From: Mobilitalea torta
GTDB taxonomy: Bacteria > Bacillota > Clostridia > Lachnospirales > Lachnospiraceae
Direction: 5' to 3'
Length of the DNA stretch: 64,000 nucleotides
NCBI RefSeq assembly: GCF_050433395.1
Contig: NZ_JBNPXH010000001.1
Coordinates: 744,001 to 808,000, forward strand
The notes under the pieces are model-generated. The model was not told where the DNA came from and ran no database searches. It saw only the letters and a program-made list of their open reading frames with translations. The translations under genes and the position numbers were made by a program. Of the stretch, positions 41,888 through 50,429 are shown piece after piece; positions within the stretch are counted from its first letter, which is position 1, and every line of letters begins with the position of its first letter.

Positions 41888-42104
41888 TAGCTAATATTAA
41901 AATCTTGTTTACGAAAAGCAATAATTGAGTTATAATTGTTAAACAAGTAACAAAGAAATAAAATCGTTCTGACCACCAGGGTGCGCCCGCGTGAAAGGCG
42001 AAGAATAGAACACCGCTGATTGGGATTGTGAATCCTCCGAAGTTGAGCATTAAGCTAAAGCTCTCGGGTGAGGCACTATCCTTATTAGAACACTCTATCC
42101 TTAC
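41888..42104. other. non-coding stretch left of the tandem repeat
   Basis: AT-rich near the amt promoter, then mixed sequence. A 74-codon open frame exists on the minus strand but lacks a ribosome site and overlaps the promoter and 5' hairpin, so I do not call it. Confidence 0.45.
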
Positions 42105-42291
42105 GCCGCAATGACGTGAGGAATTTTTATGACCTTAGGGGCGTAAGGATTCCTTACAGCCGCAATGACGTGAGGAATTTTTATGACCTTAGGGCGTAAG
42201 GATTCCTTACAGCCGCAATGACGTGAGGAATTTTTATGACCTTAGGGCGTAAGGATTCCTTACAGCCGAAATGACGTGAGGAATTTTTATG
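42105..42291. repeat. 53-bp tandem repeat, 3.5 copies
   Basis: Copies start at 42105 (54 bp, one extra G), 42159 (53), 42212 (53) and 42265 (first ~27 bp only). Copies differ by single bases only. Each junction holds GTAAGGATTCCTTAC, a near-perfect palindrome, and the sequence just left of copy 1 ends CCTTAC, so hairpins can form in every copy. No spacers, so it is not a CRISPR. It ends ~50 bases before hydE. Confidence 0.9.
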
Positions 42292-42342
42292 CCTCAAAGG
42301 ATGTAAATTGTCCGCTGATTTATAAGGAAAATGGAGAGGATT

Positions 42343-43449
42343 ATGTCTGATATCAAAAAACAATCAAGAACAGAAAACGGCTCGTCATGCATTCAGCTGA
42401 TTGACCGGCTGGAGGAACAGAGAATGCTTACAGGGGAGGAATTCCTCGCCCTCTTGACCGGTATGGGTACGGAGGAGAAGCTGTATCTCCGGGAAAGAGC
42501 AAGAGAGGTCGCTCTCCGGCGATTCGGAAACCGTATTTATACCAGAGGCCTGATTGAATTCACAAATTACTGTAAAAATGATTGCTATTACTGCGGAATA
42601 AGAAGGAGCAACCTCCGGGCCACCCGTTACCGGCTGAACCTGGAACAGATCTTAAGCTGCTGCCGGGATGGCTATGAGCTGGGCTTTCGTACCTTTGTGC
42701 TTCAGGGAGGGGAGGACGGCGGCTATAGGGATGAGGACATACTGGAGATAATTCGCGGGATCAAGGAAGGCTTCCCGGAATGTGCCCTGACCCTTTCCAT
42801 CGGCGAGAAAAGCTATGAAAGCTACCTGAAGTATTACCAGGCAGGAGCCGACCGGTACCTGCTCCGGCATGAAACCGCTAATGAGGAGCATTATGCCAGG
42901 CTTCATCCGTCCAATCTGAGCTTACGAAGCCGCAAGCAGTGCCTGCTGGATCTGAAGAAGATCGGATACCAGGTGGGAGCGGGCTTCATGGTGGGTTCGC
43001 CCGGACAGAAGCCGGAGCATATTGTGGATGACCTGTTCTTCCTTAAGGAGCTTGCCCCGCAGATGGTAGGAATAGGCCCGTTTCTTCCTCATCATGACAC
43101 ACCCTTTGCACAGGAGGAGAAGGGCTCCATGGAGCTGACCCTGGTTTTGATCAGTATTCTGAGACTGATGCTGCCTGACTCCCTGCTCCCTGCCACTACG
43201 GCATTGGGAACCATCCATCCCAATGGAAGAGAAGAGGGAATCCTGTCCGGGGCCAATGTGGTTATGCCCAATCTCTCCCCCACCTCGGTGCGCAAGAATT
43301 ATGCGCTGTATGATAATAAAATCTGTACGGGGGACGAAGCGGCGGAATGCCGTTTCTGCCTTGACCGGCGGATGAAGAAGATTGGCTATGAGCTGGCGGT
43401 TGACCGCGGTGATTATAAAGAAAAGGAGCTGGAAGCATGTATGATGTAA
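42343..43449 (+). CDS. hydE: [FeFe]-hydrogenase maturase HydE, radical SAM
   Basis: Radical-SAM enzyme acting on the cysteine-bound iron synthon during assembly of the H-cluster 2Fe subunit. The SAM-cluster motif CKNDCYYCG (CxxxCxxC) follows GLIEFTNY; LQGGEDGGY, LSIGEKSYESY, YLLRHETAN and GIGPFLPHHDTPF are HydE/BioB-like family segments. The start is put at ATG 42343 (GGAG seven bases upstream) rather than 42331. 368 aa. It overlaps hydG by 13 bases, and hydF follows; this is a dedicated maturation operon. Confidence 0.95.
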   Translation: MSDIKKQSRTENGSSCIQLIDRLEEQRMLTGEEFLALLTGMGTEEKLYLRERAREVALRRFGNRIYTRGLIEFTNYCKNDCYYCGIRRSNLRATRYRLNLEQILSCCRDGYELGFRTFVLQGGEDGGYRDEDILEIIRGIKEGFPECALTLSIGEKSYESYLKYYQAGADRYLLRHETANEEHYARLHPSNLSLRSRKQCLLDLKKIGYQVGAGFMVGSPGQKPEHIVDDLFFLKELAPQMVGIGPFLPHHDTPFAQEEKGSMELTLVLISILRLMLPDSLLPATTALGTIHPNGREEGILSGANVVMPNLSPTSVRKNYALYDNKICTGDEAAECRFCLDRRMKKIGYELAVDRGDYKEKELEACMM

Positions 43450-44855
43450 GGTCTAAGAAAGCGGAAGAATTTATCAATCATGAGGAGATTTTGTCCACGT
43501 TGGAATACGCAAGCGCCAATAAGAACAACCGGGAGCTGATCGATGCCATTCTGACCAAGGCAGAGGAGCTGAAGGGCATTACCCACCGGGAGGCCAGCGT
43601 CCTTCTGGAGTGTCAGCAGGAGGACCAGATCCGGCGTATGTATGACCTGGCGGTTAAGATTAAGGAGAAATTCTATGGCAACCGTATTGTCATGTTTGCT
43701 CCCCTCTATCTGTCCAATTACTGTGTCAACGGCTGTGTCTACTGTCCGTACCACTATACCAATAAGCACATTCCCCGGAAAAAGCTGACCCAGGAGGAGA
43801 TCCGCCGGGAGGTAATTGCCCTCCAGGACATGGGACATAAGCGACTGGCCCTGGAGGCAGGGGAGGATCCGGTGAATAATCCGCTGGAGTATATTCTGGA
43901 GAGCATCCGCACCATCTATTCCATTCATCATAAGAACGGCGCTATCCGAAGAGTGAATGTCAATATCGCCGCAACTACGGCGGAGGATTACCGGAAGCTG
44001 AAGGAGGCCGGCATCGGAACCTATATCCTCTTCCAGGAGACCTATCACAAGGAGAATTATGAGAAGCTTCATCCCACCGGACCAAAGCATAATTATGCCT
44101 ACCATACCGAGGCCATGGACCGGGCCATGGAGGCAGGGATTGATGATGTGGGACTGGGAGTTCTCTATGGGCTGAATAGGTACCGTTATGATTTCGCGGG
44201 AATTCTGATGCATGCGGAGCATCTGGAGGCGGCCATGGGTGTGGGGCCCCATACCATCAGCGTGCCCAGAATCCGCCCGGCGGATGATATTGATGCCTCC
44301 AGCTTCAAGGACTCCATATCCGATGAGATATTTGAGAAAATTGTAGCGATTCTTAGAATTGCGGTACCCTACACCGGAATCATAGTCTCGACGCGGGAAT
44401 CCCAGAAGAGCCGGGAAAAGGCCCTTAAGCTGGGAGTATCCCAGATTAGCGGAGGTTCCAAGACCAGCGTGGGAGGTTACGATACGCCGGAGCCGGAGGA
44501 AGAGAGCTCGGCACAGTTTGATGTGGAGGATACCAGAACACTGGATGAGATTGTGAACTGGCTTCTGTCCCTTGGGCATATTCCCAGCTTCTGTACCGCC
44601 TGCTACCGGGAGGGCAGAACCGGCGACCGTTTTATGAGCCTGGTGAAATCCGGGCAGATCGCCAACTGCTGTCAGCCCAACGCGCTGATGACACTGAAGG
44701 AGTATCTGGAGGATTACGCTTCCCCGGATACAAAGGCGAAGGGGGAAGCCCTGATTGAGCGGGAACTGAGCAATATCCCTAATGAAAAGGTGCTGCAATT
44801 AGCGAAGGAAAATTTGCAGAAAATTGCGGGAGGCAGCAGGGACTTCAGATTTTAA
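43437..44855 (+). CDS. hydG: [FeFe]-hydrogenase maturase HydG, tyrosine lyase
   Basis: Cleaves tyrosine to make CO and cyanide ligands on an Fe(Cys) synthon. N-terminal radical-SAM cluster motif CVNGCVYCPYH; LALEAGEDP, ILFQETYHKENYEKLHPTGPK; C-terminal auxiliary cluster region with CTACYREGRTGDRFM and a later CC, matching the CxxC...C ligands of the five-iron cluster. 472 aa, full length. Its start lies within the last codons of hydE, so translation is coupled. Confidence 0.96.
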   Translation: MYDVRSKKAEEFINHEEILSTLEYASANKNNRELIDAILTKAEELKGITHREASVLLECQQEDQIRRMYDLAVKIKEKFYGNRIVMFAPLYLSNYCVNGCVYCPYHYTNKHIPRKKLTQEEIRREVIALQDMGHKRLALEAGEDPVNNPLEYILESIRTIYSIHHKNGAIRRVNVNIAATTAEDYRKLKEAGIGTYILFQETYHKENYEKLHPTGPKHNYAYHTEAMDRAMEAGIDDVGLGVLYGLNRYRYDFAGILMHAEHLEAAMGVGPHTISVPRIRPADDIDASSFKDSISDEIFEKIVAILRIAVPYTGIIVSTRESQKSREKALKLGVSQISGGSKTSVGGYDTPEPEEESSAQFDVEDTRTLDEIVNWLLSLGHIPSFCTACYREGRTGDRFMSLVKSGQIANCCQPNALMTLKEYLEDYASPDTKAKGEALIERELSNIPNEKVLQLAKENLQKIAGGSRDFRF

Positions 44856-44909
44856 GGAAAAGGTCCCCGATTTTGACAAAGCAAGTTCCAGGAAAGGAAT
44901 GGTTAATAT

Positions 44910-46103
44910 ATGAGTTTAAACGGCACCCCCAGAGCAAATCAGCTCCATATCGGCATCTTCGGAAAACGCAACAGCGGAAAGTCCACCCTGATCAACGCCC
45001 TGACAGGGCAGAACACGGCGCTGGTGTCCAACGTGGCGGGAACCACCACGGATCCGGTCTATAAAAGCATCGAAATCCATGGCATCGGTCCCTGTGTCCT
45101 GATTGATACGGCAGGCTTTGATGACAGCGGCTACCTGGGCCAGATGCGGGTAGAAAAGACGCGTCTCGCCATGGAGAAGACGGATGTGGCACTGATTGTA
45201 TGCAGCAATGAGGAGATTGCCCAGGAGCTGGAATGGGCAGAGGCTTTCCGTAAGCATAGGGCCGCGGTGATCATGGTAATCAATAAGGTTGACCAGATCA
45301 GCAATACGGATCGCATTCGGAATAAAATATATGAAGCGCTGGGAGAGGAACCGGTGAAAATAAGCGCCATATCCAGGCTTGGCATGGAAAGAATCCGGGA
45401 AGAGATCATCCGCCGGCTGCCGGAGGATTTTGAGGCAAAGAGCATTACCGGCGATCTGGTAAGAGAGGGAGATACGGTTCTTCTGGTCATGCCCCAGGAT
45501 ATCCAGGCGCCGAAGGGACGTCTGATCCTGCCCCAGGTTCAGACCCTGCGGGAGCTGCTGGACAAAAAATGCATTGTACTAAGCAGTACCGCGGATAAGC
45601 TGGAGCAGGCATTGGAAAGCCTGGCGCGGCCGCCCCAATTAATTATCACGGACTCTCAGGTATTTCCGGCAGTATATGAGAAAAAACCGGCAGAAAGCCT
45701 GCTAACCTCTTTCTCCGTGCTGTTTGCAAGCCATAAGGGAGATATTGATTATTTTGTAAAGAGTGCAAAGGTTCTGGATCAACTGACGGAAAGCTCTAAG
45801 GTATTGATTGCGGAAGCCTGCACCCATGTGCCTCTGGAGGAGGACATCGGAAGGGAGAAGCTGCCCCGCATGCTGCGAAAGAAAGCAGGAGAGGGACTGA
45901 CGGTGGTCAATGTCAGCGGAAATGATTTCCCCCGGGATCTCACCCCTTATGATCTGGTTATTCAATGCGGTTCCTGTATGTTTAACCGCAAGTATGTAAT
46001 GAACCGTGTAGAGCAGTCCAAGGCTCAAAATGTTCCCATGACTAACTATGGGATTACCATCGCTTATCTGAGTGATATTCTGGATAAGGTGGCACTGGTA
46101 TAA
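44910..46103 (+). CDS. hydF: [FeFe]-hydrogenase maturation GTPase HydF
   Basis: GTPase scaffold that carries the 2Fe subcluster precursor to the hydrogenase. G1 GKRNSGKST, G2/G3 TTDP and DTAGFDD, G4 NKVD. C-terminal cluster-binding residues: ACTHVPLEEDIG (C-x-H) and CGSCMF (CxxC). The usual family text is CTHH; the second His is Val here, which is within known variation. 397 aa. Starts 54 bases after hydG with AAAGGA 11 bases upstream. A 16-bp terminator ends the operon. Confidence 0.95.
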   Translation: MSLNGTPRANQLHIGIFGKRNSGKSTLINALTGQNTALVSNVAGTTTDPVYKSIEIHGIGPCVLIDTAGFDDSGYLGQMRVEKTRLAMEKTDVALIVCSNEEIAQELEWAEAFRKHRAAVIMVINKVDQISNTDRIRNKIYEALGEEPVKISAISRLGMERIREEIIRRLPEDFEAKSITGDLVREGDTVLLVMPQDIQAPKGRLILPQVQTLRELLDKKCIVLSSTADKLEQALESLARPPQLIITDSQVFPAVYEKKPAESLLTSFSVLFASHKGDIDYFVKSAKVLDQLTESSKVLIAEACTHVPLEEDIGREKLPRMLRKKAGEGLTVVNVSGNDFPRDLTPYDLVIQCGSCMFNRKYVMNRVEQSKAQNVPMTNYGITIAYLSDILDKVALV

Positions 46104-46105
46104 AC

Positions 46106-46169
46106 AACAGATTCCGCCCGGTCAGCCTGAATGATACTTCGTATCCAGGCCGGCCGGGCGGAATCTGTT
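46106..46169 (+). terminator. terminator of hydEGF
   Basis: AACAGATTCCGCCCGG / CCGGGCGGAATCTGTT, perfect 16-bp stem with a 32-base loop containing a smaller hairpin, beginning 2 bases after the hydF stop; tail TTAAG. It can also serve the convergent WG-repeat gene. Confidence 0.85.
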
Positions 46170-46206
46170 TTAAGAAATATGAAAAAGAAGATAATAGCGG
46201 TGGTTA

Positions 46207-47901
46207 TTATTTGTTATGAAATGCCTTCCAGAAGTCTCCGTTAGTATTCAGATACTCCGCCAGGTCGTCAAAGGAAATCTCAAATTCCGGAAAGCCTGCG
46301 GCATAAGGGGCAATCTCATAGGGATAGAAATAAATGACAAGGCTGTTTTCCGTCAGATAGAAATATTGTGCATCGGTTATTCCTGTAAAGCTGTCAGGAA
46401 GATAGAGGTTATCCTCGGAGGCCCCTTCCAGCTCGGCCTGAATGATTTCATTAATTGCGGTCTTGTAGCCGCTGTCCTTGAGGAATAAATCCTTTAATTC
46501 GTAGAAGCTGCCGGTTGCAATATCAATATAATAGTATTCCTTGAGAGGCATTCCATGGGCGGCTCCGGCAAAATAATCATAGCCGTTCATCTGAATGACC
46601 AGCAATTGATCCAGAAGAGAGGCCTGGAAGCGGTCATCGACGGACAGATAATCCTCCGCCGTAATATTGGCTCTTGCATCCGTGAAAATACTCTCCAGCT
46701 GTTCGTTAATCTGACGCTGAACCGCCGGGTCGGGCAAGCCCTCCACCTTGGGGTAGCGGACCATCACAGACCGCAGGGGCTTGAAATGAAGCTGCTTTAC
46801 CAGAATGCCTGAGTCCAGGCGGAAGGTGGTATCAGCCTTCCACAGCACGGTATTATCCAAATTATAATATGCAAGATCACCGTCTATCTCCGCTTTTACG
46901 ATATCTCCCAAAAGGGTAAGGCTGCCGCCGCCGTCATAGCTGGGCAGGGAGGAATCCTCCTGGCCGGTCTTGTCGATGAAGAACACGGCAGATTCATCGG
47001 CAGCAGAAGAATAATCTCCGTTAAAGGGCTGCAGGTCATATAAGTTGTATTCGGTTAATTGTTCCCCCTGGGCATTAAAAATAGCAGCCGGATAAAAGGA
47101 GGCCTTATAGGACTCCACGGAAGGATCCTTAATGGCAAAGAGATTGCTGCCCAGATAGTCAATGCTGCTGTATATGGGGTCAAATACGGGAGTATCATCC
47201 ACCCTTTTCACACCATAGAGCATGATGTCGGAATCATAATAAATCAGATATCCATCCTGAAAATCACTCACATAACCGTTACCCAGGGTTACCTGGCTGT
47301 TCTCCAGCACGCTGCCGGTCCGGTCGATGAGCTGGAAGGAGCTTCCGTCGGGAAGAGCCACATAAGCCTGGCCGTCCTCGCTGAAATCATCAGCAAAGAG
47401 ATAGGAGGGAGGAATCACCTCCTGCCCTTTCCGGTTGATATAGCCATAGAGCATGTTGTCTTCCACTGAGCGGAGGAAAGCCGCCATTCCATTACGGAAA
47501 GAGCGTATCTGGTTATCATTTTCATAAATTACGGTACCCTTTGAATCAATTACCTTATAAATCCCGTCTTGAATCACAATTGCCATACCTTCCGCAAAAT
47601 CCTCGGCATGATCATAAGCGGGTTCAATGACAAAATTGCCGCTTCGGTCTATATAACCAAATTTAGTGACACATCCTGATTTTGTGTATGCGGGGTATAA
47701 CTGCACTTCCTGTGCGGCATCCTCCGGAAGCGGCGAAGCCGTGGGAGAGACCGTGGGGGAGGGAAGCCCGGTGGGGCCGGGAAAGGGCTCCGGATTATTC
47801 ACCTGTTCGGATTTCATCCGGAAAAATATAAAGTATACGGATACTGCAATAACAAGAACAGCTGCTAATGCGGCACCGATGATCAGCATCTTTTTTTTCA
47901 T
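46207..47901 (-). CDS. membrane-anchored WG-repeat protein with DUF3298-type C terminus
   Basis: A signal-anchor (KKKMLIIGAALAAVLVIAVSVYFIF) is followed by a Pro/Thr/Ser linker, then WG-type beta-repeats from ~residue 75 to 230 (FGYIDRSGNFVIEPAYDHAEDFAEGMA; YGYINRKGQEVIPPSYLFADDFSEDGQA read as G(Y)I(D/N)R.G...IPP.Y..A.DFSEG), and a C-terminal ~200-residue domain with YPKVEGLPDPAVQRQIN...EQLES and LVIYFYPYEIAPYAAGF, the DUF3298/RsiV-like pattern. Envelope location, function unknown. Start at MKKKM: AAAGGAG eight bases upstream. 564 aa. Divergent from the glycogen operon. Confidence 0.85.
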   Translation of the reverse strand: MKKKMLIIGAALAAVLVIAVSVYFIFFRMKSEQVNNPEPFPGPTGLPSPTVSPTASPLPEDAAQEVQLYPAYTKSGCVTKFGYIDRSGNFVIEPAYDHAEDFAEGMAIVIQDGIYKVIDSKGTVIYENDNQIRSFRNGMAAFLRSVEDNMLYGYINRKGQEVIPPSYLFADDFSEDGQAYVALPDGSSFQLIDRTGSVLENSQVTLGNGYVSDFQDGYLIYYDSDIMLYGVKRVDDTPVFDPIYSSIDYLGSNLFAIKDPSVESYKASFYPAAIFNAQGEQLTEYNLYDLQPFNGDYSSAADESAVFFIDKTGQEDSSLPSYDGGGSLTLLGDIVKAEIDGDLAYYNLDNTVLWKADTTFRLDSGILVKQLHFKPLRSVMVRYPKVEGLPDPAVQRQINEQLESIFTDARANITAEDYLSVDDRFQASLLDQLLVIQMNGYDYFAGAAHGMPLKEYYYIDIATGSFYELKDLFLKDSGYKTAINEIIQAELEGASEDNLYLPDSFTGITDAQYFYLTENSLVIYFYPYEIAPYAAGFPEFEISFDDLAEYLNTNGDFWKAFHNK

Positions 47902-47957
47902 AAGGGGAACTCCTTTATCTAATTCTGTCAAGGATCGCACTGTTTGCCTACGCCTCC

Positions 47958-47987
47958 ATTATATAATAGGAGAGAGAGAGAAGTAAA
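47958..47987 (-). promoter_or_regulatory. promoter of the WG-repeat gene
   Basis: Minus strand: TTTACT, 18-base spacer containing a CT-repeat tract, perfect TATAAT; 57 bases before the start codon. Confidence 0.5.
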
Positions 47988-48140
47988 GACAATATATGTT
48001 AAGATTTATTTACGTTTTTATGAATTGGGGCCGGGAATTACATAAAAATTGTTTATAAAAGTTTATTGACTAGAAACAAAACAAAAAAATAGATAAAATA
48101 TTTAGAATAATGAAAAAAAACCATTACAAATTCCGACAAC

Positions 48141-48169
48141 TGTGGTATAATGTCGATAGACATTATACC
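48141..48169 (+). promoter_or_regulatory. glycogen operon promoter overlapped by a perfect inverted repeat
   Basis: Extended -10 TGTGGTATAAT (TATAAT at 48146). It forms the left arm of a perfect 11-bp repeat GGTATAATGTC-GATA-GACATTATACC (48144-48169), which would cover the -10 and start site: a classical repressor position. The symmetry also puts a TATAAT on the minus strand. No strong -35 is visible. Confidence 0.65.
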
Positions 48170-48361
48170 CATGCATTTATGCGTATACGCCGGAGTGCAG
48201 CAGGTATTTAAGTGCGGGGTGAGCGGGGGCTTTTGATCCCATGGAACGCATTTTTCCGGGAAAAGTTTTAGGAATAATTTTGGCTTCAGTGTCATATATT
48301 TTGAATGTTGAAATTATACGGGGCGGATGACAGGCGGCAGAATATTGGGAGGTGAAGGCGG
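48170..48361 (+). other. long 5' leader of glgB
   Basis: About 200 bases from the predicted start to glgB. Contains a TTTTCC/GGAAAA hairpin near 48250 and no T-run terminator or recognisable riboswitch. Ribosome site GGGAGGTGA precedes the glgB ATG. Confidence 0.4.
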
Positions 48362-50416
48362 ATGGCAGAAGATTACATAGTGCGTGATGGTACAGGGGCG
48401 GATGACACGTCTGCAGGCCGGGCGGTGAAAGGCAGAGCAGCAAAGAGCAGGGCAGCGGGAAGAACTGTCGGGAAGACCGCCGGAAAGACGGCGGAGGAGA
48501 TAAGGGAGGAACAGATCTATCTCTTCCATGAGGGAACCAATTACAAGAGCTACCGTATGCTGGGAGCTCATTGTATGGAACAGGGCGGTCAGGCCGGAGT
48601 CCGTTTCAGCGTGTGGGCTCCGAATGCCGAAGGAGTCAGTGTTGTGGGAGATTTTAACCAGTGGAATCCGGGACTTCATCCGATGAAGAGGAAGGAAGAG
48701 ACGGATATCTGGGAATTATTCCTTCCGGGCATCATGCCGGGAGAGCTGTATAAATATGCGGTCAGGACCCAGCGGGGGGAGATACTCTATAAAAGCGATC
48801 CTTACGGCTATTATAGCGAGCTACGTCCGAAGACGGCGTCTGTTGTCTATAAGCTGGAGGGTTTTGCCTGGACGGATGAGGAGTGGATTAAGAGCAGGGA
48901 TGCAAGGCTTCCCCTGAATATGCCTCTGCTGATCTATGAGGTACACCCGGGATCATGGAAGAGGAAGGAGGATCAGTCCTTCCAAAGCTATAAGGAACTG
49001 GCGGCCCAGTTGGTGGATTATGTGGCCGATATGGGATATACCCATATTGAACTGATGCCCATTATGGAGCATCCCTTTGACGGCTCCTGGGGATACCAGG
49101 TTACCGGATATTATGCCGTTACCAGCCGGTACGGAACACCGAAGGAATTTATGTATTTCGTTGATTATTGCCACCGGAAGGGAATCGGTGTCATCCTTGA
49201 CTGGGTGCCGGGGCATTTCCCCAGAGATGCTCACGGACTGGCACGGTTTGACGGCACTCCTATCTATGAACATCCTGACCCGAGAAGAGGGGAGCATCCC
49301 CAGTGGGGAACTCTGATCTTTGATTATGGACGGCATGAGGTCCAGAGCTTTCTGATCTCCAACATCATCTTCTGGCTGGAGTATTATCATGTGGACGGTT
49401 TCCGGGTAGATGCGGTTACCAGTATGCTTTACCATGATTTCGGCAGGGAGGAATGGCTGCCGAACCAGTACGGGGGCAATGAGAATCTGGAGGCTGCCGC
49501 TTTGCTCAGAAGGCTGAACGAGGTGGTGTATTCCCAGTATCCGGGAACAATGATGATTGCGGAGGATTCCAGCCAGTGGCCGCTGGTTACCGCGCCTACC
49601 AGCAGCGGAGGACTGGGCTTTCTGTACAAATGGAATATGGGATGGATGAACGATACCTTGAAATATACCTCAATGGATCCGGTTTACCGTAAATGGAACC
49701 ATAATCTGCTGACCTTTTCCTTAGTCTATGCCTTTTCTGAAAATTATATCCTTCCCCTCTCTCATGACGAAGTGGTGCATGGAAAGCGTTCTCTGTTAAA
49801 TAAGATGCCGGGAGAATACCGGCGGAAATTTGCAGGGCTTCGGGCGCTGTTCGGCTACATGATGTCCCATCCCGGTAAAAAACTGGTCTTTATGGGCGGA
49901 GAATTCGGACAGTTTATTGAGTGGCGCTATGATGCCGGGCTGGACTGGCTGCTGCTGGATTATGAGATGCATCAGAAGATGAAGGATTATGTGAGAGCAT
50001 TAAATCATTTTTATATCGGACAGCCGTCCCTGTGGCAGGATGACAACGGCTGGAGCGGTTTTCAATGGGTCTGCCCGGAGGATAACAACCAGAGCGTGCT
50101 GGCTTTTTTAAGAAAGGGCAGGGATGCCGGGGATTATCTTCTGGTAGCGATAAATTTCACCCCGGTCGAGAGGCCGGAATACCGGATTGGAGTTCCTGCG
50201 GCGAAGAGCTATCAGGAGGTCTTCAGCTCGGATGATGCCTGCTTCGGGGGGGATGGCTGCGGAGAGCACAGGGCTGTCAAGGTTGAGAAAATCCCCTGCC
50301 ATGGGTATGAGCAGTCGATCACAGTGAGACTGCCCTCCCTGTCGGTGGTATTTTACCAGCCGGCGAAGCAGAAGAGAAGATCGGTTAAAAAAGAGGCTGT
50401 AAAGAAAGAAGAATAA
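48362..50416 (+). CDS. glgB: 1,4-alpha-glucan branching enzyme
   Basis: Makes alpha-1,6 branches in glycogen. An unusual ~40-residue N-terminal extension rich in Arg/Lys/Ala/Gly (AGRAVKGRAAKSRAAGRTVG) precedes the normal protein. Then the CBM48 (RFSVWAPNAEGVSVVGDFNQW) and the GH13 barrel: nucleophile Asp in YHVDGFRVDAVTSM, acid Glu in MMIAEDSSQWP, and LPLSHDEVVHG. Lys-rich C terminus (KQKRRSVKKEAVKKEE). 684 aa. First gene of glgB-C-D-A-A2; glgC begins 13 bases after the stop. Basic tails at both ends could help it bind glycogen or another anionic partner. Confidence 0.96.
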   Translation: MAEDYIVRDGTGADDTSAGRAVKGRAAKSRAAGRTVGKTAGKTAEEIREEQIYLFHEGTNYKSYRMLGAHCMEQGGQAGVRFSVWAPNAEGVSVVGDFNQWNPGLHPMKRKEETDIWELFLPGIMPGELYKYAVRTQRGEILYKSDPYGYYSELRPKTASVVYKLEGFAWTDEEWIKSRDARLPLNMPLLIYEVHPGSWKRKEDQSFQSYKELAAQLVDYVADMGYTHIELMPIMEHPFDGSWGYQVTGYYAVTSRYGTPKEFMYFVDYCHRKGIGVILDWVPGHFPRDAHGLARFDGTPIYEHPDPRRGEHPQWGTLIFDYGRHEVQSFLISNIIFWLEYYHVDGFRVDAVTSMLYHDFGREEWLPNQYGGNENLEAAALLRRLNEVVYSQYPGTMMIAEDSSQWPLVTAPTSSGGLGFLYKWNMGWMNDTLKYTSMDPVYRKWNHNLLTFSLVYAFSENYILPLSHDEVVHGKRSLLNKMPGEYRRKFAGLRALFGYMMSHPGKKLVFMGGEFGQFIEWRYDAGLDWLLLDYEMHQKMKDYVRALNHFYIGQPSLWQDDNGWSGFQWVCPEDNNQSVLAFLRKGRDAGDYLLVAINFTPVERPEYRIGVPAAKSYQEVFSSDDACFGGDGCGEHRAVKVEKIPCHGYEQSITVRLPSLSVVFYQPAKQKRRSVKKEAVKKEE

Positions 50417-50429
50417 AGGAGGACTTGTT

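Noticed and set aside
41826..42050. 74-codon hydrophobic frame upstream of amt
   Set aside because: It lacks a ribosome site and covers the consensus amt promoter and 5' leader hairpin, so the open frame is likely chance in AT-rich sequence.
42105..42291. Tandem repeat as a CRISPR array
   Set aside because: Copies are head-to-tail with no unique spacers and no cas genes nearby.
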